DNA of 64,000 nucleotides from positions 37,943,744 through 38,007,743 of the forward strand of contig OW804096.1 of NCBI GenBank assembly GCA_942159475.1, in the 5' to 3' direction. Every line of letters starts with the position of its first letter. Position 1 is the first letter of the stretch. The position numbers and the translations under genes are program-made. The notes under the pieces were generated by a model. That model was not told the origin of the DNA, did not search any database, and saw nothing but the letters and a program-made list of their open reading frames with translations. Origin of the DNA: Sthenelais limicola. Its lineage: Eukaryota; Annelida; Polychaeta; Phyllodocida; Sigalionidae. Below are positions 40,950 through 52,900 of this stretch, in pieces.

Positions 40950-43900
40950 CTGAGCCAAAGAAGGAGAGATGCCCTTAAAAGCTGGTTACATCCTAAATAC
41001 CATCGTATGTGTAGGCGCCCTGATGAACCCTCCACTCTTCTTATGGGGGACAAATTGGTCGAGGCGGCCAAAGATTGTGATGAAGAGAGCGTGGCGATGA
41101 AGAAACTGGCCCGCTATACTCCCTATGATCGAAATGAAAGAGGCTGTGGTAGAGGTAACGGCAGGAGGAATGGCTCCGGCAGAGGAGGCCGAGGAGGCCG
41201 AGGAGGCGGTTATCGCAATATTAATTCTGGCCAATGGGGCCCTAGATTTCAGAACAATAACAATTTCCATTATCAGAACCAACAGTACCAACAACAAGGT
41301 TACAACCAATGGGGGTCACAACAACAACAATCCCAGTATTATCAGCCAGCCGCTCAGCAGCAACAGTCGCAAAGAGGTCAAGGGAAGGGTTTTCCCAGGG
41401 GGGGAAGCCAAAAGTAGAGGGCCAGGCGACACCCCCACTCCGTGATATTTCCCTCTATACAGCAGGTAATACACAAAATTGTATTGATAATTGGATTGAG
41501 GTTTCGAGTGATCCGTGGATTGCAGAGGCAGCGAGCGGGATCTCGATTCCTTTCAATGTAGTGCCTATTCAAAATTCTAAACCAAGACCATTCAAATTGA
41601 ATATGGAAGAGTTTGCCGCAATAGATGTTGAGGTTACGAAACTTATTGAAAAAGGGGCAGTAGAGCCCTCAATTTCTGAAAATGGTGAGATTGTATCAAA
41701 TATCTTTGCTAGGCCCAAACCAGATGGGTCGTTCAGAGTGATCTTAGACCTGACATGGGTAAATACTTTTATAGAGTACCAACACTTTAAGATGTTTTCC
41801 CTAAATACAGCAATTGAAAATCTTACTCCAGGTATGTGGTTTGCTTCGATTGACTTAAAAGATGCGTACTACACGGTTCCTATTGCTCAGGAATACAGAA
41901 AATTTTTCAAATTTGTCTGGCAAGGTGATTTGTTTAGCTATGTAGGTATGCCAAATGGTCTAGCGTGTGCTCCAAGGTATTTCACGAAATTGCTTACTCC
42001 GCCTTTTGCTATGCTTAGAGAACAGGGTATCAGATGCTTTGCATTTTTAGATGACTCTTTGATAATGGCGGATTCGCCCATGGAATGTGTAGAATCAACG
42101 TGGAAGCTAGCGGAACTGTTACAAAAGCTGGGGTTCTTCATACATCCAGGAAAATCGGTGTTCAGTCCTACACAAAAAATTCTTTTCTTAGGCTTCTTTA
42201 TAGACTCAGTAGAGTTAAAAGTGTCGTTGCCACAAGATAAGATTGATAAAATGGTTTCAGCTTTACAGGAGCTTAAAAAAGAGAAAGTTCTGACGATCAG
42301 GAAAGTGGCTAAAGTAATAGGTTTAATGATAGCTTATGAAGTAGCAGTCGATTATGGCATGTGCCATACAAAACAGTTAGAATCAGAAAAAATTGAAGCG
42401 CTTAAGAACAATGGTGGAAATTTTGACGCGAATATGAAGCTTTCAATTGAAGCATGGAAAGATGTGGACTGGTGGTTGGAAGCTTGTTCCTGGAGGGTTC
42501 GAAACATCAGACTAGAAAATCCCTCAATGACTATTCAGACCGATGCCTCCTATGATGGTTGGGGAGGTACGGGTGATGCAGGTATATGCAATGGTAGATG
42601 GTCAAATTCGAACGAAGAAGCTGAGTTACATATCAATGTTTTAGAGTTAATGGCGATCTTATTCTCTTTACAAAGCTTATGTAAGGTTCAGAATACATAT
42701 ATCAAAGTAATGACGGGTAATACCACGGCAATGGCTTACGTAAACAACCAAGGAGGTACAAAATCGCAAAAATGTAATGAAGTGGCTCAAAAGATTTGGG
42801 CTTGGGCCGAAGCTAACAATAACTGGTTGATAGCGTATCATATTCCAGGTGTTTTGAATGTTGTAGCAGATACTGCGTCTAGAAAATTTGCTGATAATTT
42901 GGAATGGGTACTTAATGATAAGCTTTACAATGATGTTTGTAAAAAATTAGGTGTACCAAATTTTGATCTGTTTGCTACTAGAACGAATGCTAAATGTGAA
43001 GAGTATTGTAGTTGGCATCCTGATCCAGGAGCTATATGTATCGATGCATTTGCTATGAAATGGTGTGGTAAAGAATTCTATCTATTTCCACCTTTCAGCT
43101 TGGTAGCCCGGTGCCTACAGAAGATCGCTGCAGACGAAACGGAGTGGGCTATAGTGATAGTGCCGGATTGGCCAGGGCAACCCTGGTACCCGTTAATACA
43201 GCAACGGGCCTCGAAGGTTATAAAATTCCGCAAAGGAAAAAAGAATTTGGTTCATGCAGTGGAGTCAAAAATGGAAGAAAACATTTCCAAAACAGGGATA
43301 TTGGCATGCCTCTTTTGCGGCGGAAGTTAGAAGTTTATGATCTCTCTCAACAGTCTATTGAGTTTATCTCGAATGCTTGGCGTCCGGGTACTAAACGTTG
43401 TTACACTACTTATCTTAGGAAATGGCAGACGTTCGCGTTAGCCAGAGGGTACGATCAGCTTAGGCCTACCCTTAGACAGGCAACAGATTTCTTGAGGACG
43501 TTGGCACAGAAGGGAGCAGGATATACTGCAGTAAATTCGGCGAGGTCCGCGCTATCAGCGGCTTGCGTGCCCTGGGGTGACATAGATATAGGCAAACACG
43601 CCTTAGTATGTTTGTTGGTAAAAGCAGCATATAACTTGAATCCACCCAAACCTAAATACGAGAAGATGTGGGACGTGCAACGTGTCTTTGATCTCTTATC
43701 AAAAAAGGGGAAGAATTCAGAATTAACGTTAGCTTTTCTCACGCTGAAATTGGTGATTTTAATCCTTCTTACGACGGCTCACAGGGGCCAGACGTTATTA
43801 GCACTAAAGGTAGACGCAATAGTCTGGAGAGAGGATCAAGTAGCATTCAGATTGGACTCATTATTGAAACATAACCGACTGGGGGACCCCCTTGACACGG

Positions 43901-46900
43901 TAAAATTGTATAAGTACGACGAGAAGAAAGAGCTCTGTGTTGTTAGATGTTTGAAAGCGTACTTAAAACGTACGGAGTCAGTGAGGAAAGGAGAACCTCA
44001 GTTGATTATTAGCCCTTATAGGCCACACAAGAAGGTGTCCAGGGATACATTATCTAGATATGTCAAACAAATGATGTCAATGGCTGGAGTGGATATTTCG
44101 AAATATTCAGGGCATAGCACCCGCGGGGCGGTGGCCTCTAAGGCCACAGTGCTTGGAATTAATGTTAATGTGTTACTAAGACAGGCGTCCTGGAAGAATC
44201 AGAAGACATTTGCTCGTTTTTATAATAAGAACATTGATAACCCTGTAGAGTCGGTTGGACATGTTGTCCTGAATAACAGGAGAAAGTAATCGTTATGAGT
44301 TATGTGTTGTATTAAAGAGTAAAGTTGTAACTGAGCTTGTTGAAGTTTTAAGCGATTGGTCAGAGTGTGGGGAGCTCATATTGACTCAAAAAGAGGAAAA
44401 AATTGTTATACGTATGAATATTTTTCTACTGGAGAAAAATAAAAAAGTTGAATGTTATACTCTCTCTTGCTTATTTCTTAAGCCTAAGTAAATTGAGTAG
44501 TTTTTTATATATAAATGATTTACAGGCTGCGGCGAGCTGATAGGCTTTAAAGTCTCGTTTATTCTCGACCACACACTCTCGTGGTGGCCGAGATTTAATT
44601 TTCAAATTAAACGAGACGTACCGTAGGGGAGGTGAAGTTTAATTTTAATTTAATCGAGGACACCACGAGGGGTGTGGAGAATAAATGCCCGCCCTTCCCT
44701 CCCTTTGAGGGTGGTGGTCCTCGATCTTCGCTTCTTTACTAAGAATTTTCCCTTACGGAAAACACTTGTGATTTGTATGTTGCTATGTGTTTTAGTCTTT
44801 TCAGCTCGCCGCCTCCTGTGTCGTTGAAGTATGCCTATCACGTGACCGCGCATCTCATTTATTCTCCACACCCCTCGTGGTGTCCTCGATTAAATTAAAA
44901 TTAAACTTCACCTCCCCTACGGTACGTCTCGTTTAATTTGAAAATCTTTCCTGACGCCCTGTATGCAATCTTGTCAATCTTGCAAACTTGTCAATAAAGT
45001 CCGGGATCAAAATTAAAATTTATGAGTATATTTGGTATGTTTTGATTTTGATTTGATGAAAAGAATCTGGTCGGTTATGTTGCACTGTATTTAGAACCTC
45101 ATATTTGTCTTAAATTCGGGTTATTTGAGAGGATTTGGGAAGGCGAATTGTACATCTCCGGTAGACTTCACCCATATGACTATTTTCATTGGAACAATTA
45201 AGGCATAAGGAATTTTTAAAATGTGTGTTTTGTTTTGACATTCAACTTACTATCATAATTCCATGCAAATCAAGATTCTAGAGAGAGTACATGCGAAATA
45301 CCCCAATACTCTTTTCTATTTTGTATGTGAACATCGACCTGGATAATGATTCCAAAACGGGATTAATTGGGTACTAAAAAATAATGTTGGTTGGCTCAGT
45401 TGGTTTGATTGATGTATATTTTTTGTTCAACTTATTAAACTGTCAGGGGCGGCGGAACAGATAAAATATTGGGGGGGGGCAAACTTTTTTGGGGTGGGGG
45501 GGGGGGCATAGAGGATGAATTTGCATTACCCTCCAATACTATAATAGAATCGAAATATTTCACACAAACCCAATACTTTCAACTTTCATCAGCATCAGCA
45601 TGGCATACTACCATACTTTTGAATACTTCTTAGAATTTTAATGTGGTACGCTATAACCCAGCTTATCCCAGCCCATAAGGCGTGGGGTCTGGGGCCCGCC
45701 TACGGCCCCAGAAGCCAGACGTTTTTCCCTTAGACTTATTTTAGGCATTTTTTTGGGTGTTGAATCTATTCTCATTGGGATCTAAAATGTTGTTTTTTAT
45801 AGTTTTACAATTTTTTTCTTACATGGCTCAGATTTTCAGACAATGTACAATTTGTCTTTAAAAATCCTTTCAAATAACACAAATTTAAGACAATAATGAT
45901 GTTCAAAATTCAGTTTAACACCACCAAACACATCCTTTAAATCAACTCAATACCAAATATATTCAGATATAACTAGTTTTGACCATTTTTCAGTCTTAAA
46001 TTAGCAGAATTTACTAAATATTATGTAGATCTGCCAATTGTACATTTTTCTGAAAATCTGACCCACATGTATTTTGGTGAGATGCTTTTAGGTACAATTT
46101 AAGAATACTATAAACCAAATCTGGTGACTAGCCTACCATCTATCATCTTCATTTGTGCATTTTTCAAACATTTAAAAATGCATTACCAGCTATGGATGCG
46201 CAAATCTGCGCATTTTTTCCTTTTGTCACATACATCAAGTATAAGATGAATCCAAACATGTCCCCGAATATCTAAGAATTCCGAACTCATTAAAAGCATG
46301 TAGATAACAAAAGAAGTGGCGAATTATTCAATCAGTGCGCACCGTATTAACGTGTATTGGATCGTCTCTCACCCAGAGATTTGACAGGGATTTCTCCCTT
46401 GTTAGCATACGTCATATATTGGAAATGAGGGCGAACCATAAGCTAATGACCTCAGTTGACCTCATTAGCATAGTGTGACGTTTTTGGAATCCCGCTCCAC
46501 GTGTCAAAAAGATGTTTGTTATTGTACTGGTTCTGTTTACATGAGGGGAGCCGGTATTGTCAACATACACTATCCTAGCTACGTTATAATACATTGTTCC
46601 CCCCTATATCCAAATTAGTCTATAACCTATTAGTCATAGTCTGTTGAATATAGGTGGCCAAGTGAAAGCAGTATAAACTTACCAAATGAACGTTTTCCAG
46701 AAAAAATATCGTGGGCACTAATCCATGTGTCCAGTCTGTTTGTTGACATCTGAGCAGTGCAGAAGTGTTTATTTTGAGGTGCAGTCATCCATAGCTATAC
46801 AAAAATAGACCCTGCGCACACGCACATATATGGGACCAGGAGTTCCCCACTACCCCGTCCGTCTTGAATGGGCTATTACAGGCCACTCATGTAGTGGTAT

Positions 46901-49900
46901 ACAGAGCAAAAATCGATTCGGAACTTTCTACTTTTAATTAGTTTTTCATTACTTGAAACGTTTCGCCAGAACATATGATAGTTTTTGATTGTTTATCTCA
47001 AGGATAGACATTTCATTTCAGGATCTTCCACAGCTGGTAATGCATCTTTAAAAAGATATATTATATAGATCACTAAGATGTAGGATATGAATTTGGTGAT
47101 GAATACGGTGGGGGGGGGGGGGGGGGGGGGGGCAGGGGAGAATTTTCAGGGCGGCACCTTTTGTGCAGACTCTGAGGGGGGGGGGGGGGGGGGGCAGCAA
47201 GGAGGAACCAAGGAATCTCGCACAAGACTTTAAAGGTGTGTGTGTGTGGGGGGGGGGGGGGGGGGGGGGGTTCATACAATAGACAGTGAGAGGAAGATAT
47301 AGGAAAGGGAGGAGGGCGAGAGGGAATGAGAGGGAGAGGGAGGGGCAATGAGAAAGAATATCGCTATACAGAAATGAAGTTCAGCCAGAGTCATCAAGGA
47401 CAATACTTTTTTTTACTGATTCTCTTAGTTTTTACATAAATGATGTGTAAACTTTCTGCTTTTAATATTCATGATTTATGATTAGTCTTACCACTGTATG
47501 CTGTGAGTTATTTTTTTTGTCAAATAAAATGTTCACATTACAACAAAATTATTGGGGGGGGGGGCCAGGCCCCCCCTCAATATAATTATGGGGGGCAAGT
47601 GCTCCCCTTGCCCCCCTCCCCCTGGTTATGCCGCACCTGCACCAAAGAGATCTCAATTGTAAATAAATCCTTTTGGAAAATATCAATTTTGTGACTTGTG
47701 ACTCATTTTCCTGAAACACATCACAATGTATTTATTCAGAGTATTTACAGCAGCAAACCAGAATATAGCGGGGATTGAAATATATCACTATTGTGAAATA
47801 TCTCAAAATAAAAACTTGTTTTTAAAAAAATATCATGCCCTTGTCCCTCATTCATCTCTCATCTCTTAATTAACTCTTCTCCCTCATCTCTCTCCTCTCT
47901 TCTCTCAACTCTCCCCTCTCGCCTTTCCCCTTTTGAGAGGACAGTTTGGTCACACTAGTTAAAATGTTTCTAATCCAATTCCTTGCATACCTTTGATACT
48001 ATGCATGTGATGTGTTACAAGGAAATGAGTTACAATATTATACTTTTTATTTCCCATATCTTTGATATTTTAGTAAGGTAGTAAGGTGAGAAGAATATTG
48101 ATAGAGAGGGAAATAGACAGTGAGAGGAGAGAAAGATATATCAAGGTAGAGGGAGGAGGGGGAGAGGGAGAGGGAGGGATGCAGGGATAGATAGGCATTG
48201 AGAAAGAAGATTGATATAGGCCTACAGAAATGAAGTTCTGAATCAGCAAGAACAACAATTTTTTACTGATTCTCTTAGTTTTTACATGAATGATGTCTGA
48301 ATTTTCTGAACTTATTATTTATGATTTCATTAGTCTTACTACTGTGCACGTTGCATAAGCGTCTGTGAGTGACATTCTTTGGCGAATAATTTGTTCACAT
48401 TTCAACCAAATTATTGGGGGGGCCATGCCCCCCCAATATAATTATTGGGGGGGGGCAAGCGCCCCCCTTGCCCCCCCGGTTCCGCCGCGCCTGTAATTAA
48501 ACATATTGAATCTTTCTTTTTAACTTTGTACACCTATTTGTCTCATTCAGATATTTCTTTGTATCAATTATCGTGATTGTAATCATATATTGATCACTAA
48601 ATAACTATAGTAGTTTTTCCACTTTAATTTCAGATAAAGAAGCTACGGTTGCACTACTTACTCTGGATAAAAATCTGAGGAATAAAGCCATGATTATTGG
48701 CATCGACTGCCACAGTTCTCAGGTATGTTTGTATCTGAAGCACTTGTGATTTAAGCTGATGAAATTTCTAAAATGTTACACATTTCAATAAAAGCTAAAC
48801 CTGAAGACCGGGATTACCCGAACCGCATAAAAACTTTGGCGTATGGCACTTATCTTCCTGAATAAAATTCGTATAAAAAAAAATTTAAAAAAATGTTGTT
48901 ATAACGTAAATTTCCCACATTTCATTAATATATGTTGAGCCTTATGGATTGTCATTTATCCCTATATATAATCACTTTGTCCCACTCTACTGTATAACAT
49001 ATAGAGAGGTACTCTACGCCCCAAATCTGGCATTTGTGGACATCGAGTTTGTTAGTATGGATATACACTATGTTCCACTTAACCTGAACTCGAGGGGAAA
49101 TCAGAAAAAGTTCAAGTTAACCGAAAATTGAGCTAAACAGAACTGATACATTAAGTTAGAAGTCTGCAGGGAAACTACCAAATGTTCAGGTTAACCGAAA
49201 ATTCAGCTAAACCGAGTTCAGGTTAAGTGGAACATAGTATACACATAATATGACACAAGGAGGTATAACAGTTGAATACATTTCCGATTAGGGGCGCCGA
49301 GTACCAAGCTATACAAAAGTGACTTATATAAAAGCTGAATAACAAATTTGTTAAATACATCATAGAAACTAGCCTATGTACAACAATCACTACGGCCCCC
49401 TGCTTCCTTCTTTGGGTTCGGGAAAATCACTGAAATCCACCTGGAAAAGCCTTGACATTTTTCGGACCAACAGCGCGGAGACCCTGTATAGAATTGTATC
49501 CCTTCTTGCTGAAAACACCATTAAATCTCAACCATATATTATTCTCTTTGATAGAGCCTTAAAGAAGATCTAGAGGAGAATAATTCACCGAAAAGAAAAA
49601 GCTTTAAAAAGGAGGAGGATCACGACACTGTCCTGCTGAAGAAAATGGTATTTCAATCCGTCATACTTTGATATGATAAGACCTTACCGAAATAAATCCA
49701 AGGGGAAATTGTAAATCAAATGAATTTGGAACAATTATGGTACCTATGCTTAAATTCTGGTCTAGCTTTGCGTTGTCTTAACAATTGTTAGGTCACTAAA
49801 TGTACAAAATGTGTTCTTTATACAGACTGATGAGATCTACTGCGAATGTAAAAACGGAATGAAAGATCCATTGTGTCTAGTTTTAGAGACGGAGATGAAG

Positions 49901-52900
49901 AAGGCATATGATGACCTCTGGTAGGGCACTTCTTAATACCTTTAAAAGTTCTAATAATCATTTCTTTAATAAGAACATTTTAGTGGTAGCCATAACATCA
50001 TTAATTTTACACAGGAACGTTGTGGACTTATGGCTTTATTATTGGACAATAGTTAATAAAATCATCAATTTATTACTTGAATACCAAAATATACATCTGC
50101 TAAACTATACATGAACATAATAAGGTGAGTTCTAACTCTGTATGTAAGGTAATAGAGAATTGGGTAATAGTGTAACAGCGGGGAGATGGGTATTCTTTAC
50201 ATCATCATTTCCCCCCAGAAATTTCAGGTCAAGGCGATTTCTTGGTTTCACCTGAAGCCTTTCTTCTTTTAATTTCTAAACATTTAACACAAAGTCAATC
50301 TACCGTATTTCAAAAATGTAGATATTAGTTGAAAAATTTATACCACTGATTTTCTCTCTTCCTATTTATTTGATTTTGTGTTATTGTGTCCCCGCCTAGT
50401 GTTTAACCAGCGAACGAACCACATTCACTTCGACATTTGAATCAATCATTATTTGGCCAAGGACTAATTCTCTGATTAGATTAGATTAGAATACTTTATT
50501 GGCATTCTTTTGGGGGAAATGCGTAATGAAGGGGTGGCCCCTCCTGCATATGGGTCAGATTTTACGAAAATGTACAATCTACAGTTCTACACATCTATCA
50601 AATTCTGCTAAATTAGAGTGAAAAATGATAAATACTAGGTGTATCTGAGTGTATTCTTCGTTGTATTCATTCAATACATCTTTCTGGTTATGTTGAAGTG
50701 CATTTTAAACCTGATTTTCGTCTTAAATTTGGGTGATTTGAGAGGATTGGTGAAAGCTAATTGTACAAATTCTCATACCCATATGGGAGGTTTTCAGCCC
50801 CTTCTGGTCTTACAATCGTCAGTTGTCGAGTACCATATCTCTTCTATCAATGACCGAAGACGATTCTCTACAATATATACAGTTGTCAAATGGTATTAAG
50901 ATTGTATTACAATGATAATGGAAACGATTTAGTTGGTGGGAATTGATATTTGCCCTTCATTTTTAACAATTCTAATTTGACATATTTTGCAGGGAAACGA
51001 TTGTTATGATAAAACCGCCATGGTCTGCATATGAAGCATTGCAGTGTATCAAAAAGTAAGCAATTTGTTTAGCTATAGCATATTCCACATAACTTTATAC
51101 TGCATGGAAACAGAAGTGTCTTTCTCATTGGGGATGTGGGGTGGCCGAGTGGTCAAAAGCGCTGGGTCGGCCCAGTGGCTACAATTTCACAGGTACTAGA
51201 GGAAGACCACCATTGTGGTGATCTAGTCCTGGTTAAAAATGTAAAAGAAAAAAGAAAGTGTCTTTCTCCAATGGCAAAACATGCGGCCTTCAATCAATCA
51301 ACACTAAGGTAATAGGTTATGTTTAAATCCAGGAATACGAAACGAACTGTCGTTAGTACTATGGAATCCTAAATATTGTGCTATAAGATAATTAATTGAG
51401 ATATATAGATAATTAATTGAGTCGTAACTCCAGACTCCTATATTCAACATTGGTGTCAGAAATTAAAACTATAATGATAAATAGATGGAAAATCACTCCC
51501 AAACGCCAAAGTCGTGGTTAGTGTTTGAACATTTATTTTTCTCAATGTTTTGGTCTGGTCAACCTTCGTCAGAAGAGTCTAAAACTATGATGTTGACTAT
51601 GAGTATAACTCAGTTAATGACAGGAAAAGCTAAAAATAATTATTTTAAAACTGATACTCTCATTGATTATTAAAAGAATCATATGACCAAGGGTGTAATA
51701 AAAGTGGCACATGCAAATCCCCTATTGGTAAAGCTGACACTTTTCTCTTCTGCAGGCACCAGACGGCAGTGTTTATCGACATCCTTCGTCGCAGAGAGCA
51801 CAGCGACCTTGTAGAATCTCTTGTGAAGAAATTTTCACCTGGAGGTCATTCAGCATTTTTGTTACGAACTTAATTTTACTTGAGAAACCATTAACATGAG
51901 ATGAATTCCGGCCACGGTAGTGTTAGAATTCCGCACACTCTTGTGCCTCCGGACCCAAAGCTATAGAGCACAATAATTATCTCATTTGCTTGATTTGATG
52001 CTTTGCTAGTCTTAAGGGCCGAGTCCACTGAGCCGATTCTCACAGAATTTAGTGCAAAAGAGTCCTGCGACGCAAAATCGCATGTGAATCGGCTTAGTGG
52101 ACTAGGCCCTTTATTCTTGTTTACTCCTACGAAAGAAGAACAGCGAGAAGCTCGGTCCTGTTAAACAAATATTTGAGTAAAAATGTTGATTTGCGGTAAC
52201 GTTTAATTTGATGTATTTCTTGTATTTGAATAAAATCAACATGCTAATTTGATCAAGCTGGGAGCTTTCCCCAAACGTTAAGAAATGAAATTAGAACAAA
52301 ATACAGCTCACAGAAGAAAGATCTTAACTTTATTTTTGTAACATATGAATACATGCATTAGAAAGCTGGTATGAGACGAAAAATAAATGGCTATTTGGAG
52401 AAATCCGAACGTAAATTTATTGTAAATATGATTGATATAATTTCAGCCGATAGTACAGACTTACAAGTAGTAAAGACCATGCTACAAGAGTGCCGAGATT
52501 TGCTCTCTGCCCTCAAGACTGGCAATACACTCTACACTCGTGCCATGAAAAAAGTCTTCACACTTTTGAATGAGCTTCAGAGAATAGCCAAACTTGTTCT
52601 GGGAAAGCAAATGAGACCTGGGGAACTGTCAGACCTGAAACAGTCTATTGAGTCTTCCAACGGGCCCACCAGCCCTACCTCGACGCCTGTGAAAGGTGGT
52701 AATTCTGCTGAACAAGACACTGGAAACACTGTAGATGTGAAAACACCGACTGTTGCTTTGAATGCCTCAACCTCCTCTTCGCTATCAAAGGTAATTTTGT
52801 TAAAGGGTCAGTCAACGGGTTCCTGGTCACTTTTAGAACAACAAACTTCATGGAGCCATAAATACAACACCCAAGTCTCAATTTTTTTACTTCCATTTAT

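Larger units (their letters stand above)
39010..44945 (+). mobile_element. DIRS-like tyrosine-recombinase retrotransposon
   Basis: The element lies in sense orientation in the SWT1 intron 38949-48633. Order: short left inverted repeat (39010-39031), leader, gag (39304-41417, interrupted), RT-RNase H (41309-43330), tyrosine recombinase (43306-44289), complex right end. A 22-bp motif beginning ATGCGCGGTCACGTGATAGG at the left recurs inverted at 44832-44853. A 90-bp inverted repeat (44598-44687 and 44856-44945) behaves like the internal complementary region plus right end of DIRS elements. There is no protease or integrase. The left end lacks the 90-bp segment, so this copy may be truncated there. 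The exact ends are uncertain. Confidence 0.85.
45446..48500. mobile_element. G-run-rich repeat family J with duplicated segment
   Basis: CAGGGGCGGCGGAAC at 45446 is inverted relative to GTTCCGCCGCGCCTG near 48480-48494. Inside, a segment of about 360 bp occurs twice in direct orientation (47280-47645 and 48115-48500), each with AGACAGTGAGAGG, AGAAATGAAGTTC, ACTGATTCTCTTAGTTTTTA and a final G-run/C-run palindrome. It may be one composite element or two related copies. Confidence 0.5.

Noticed and set aside
39010..44945. Gypsy/LTR or retrovirus-like element
   Set aside because: No protease, DDE integrase or direct LTRs; a tyrosine recombinase and inverted termini point to DIRS.
51139..51180. 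tRNA-Ser/Leu gene
   Set aside because: A-box present but no B-box and no cloverleaf; fits a SINE head.
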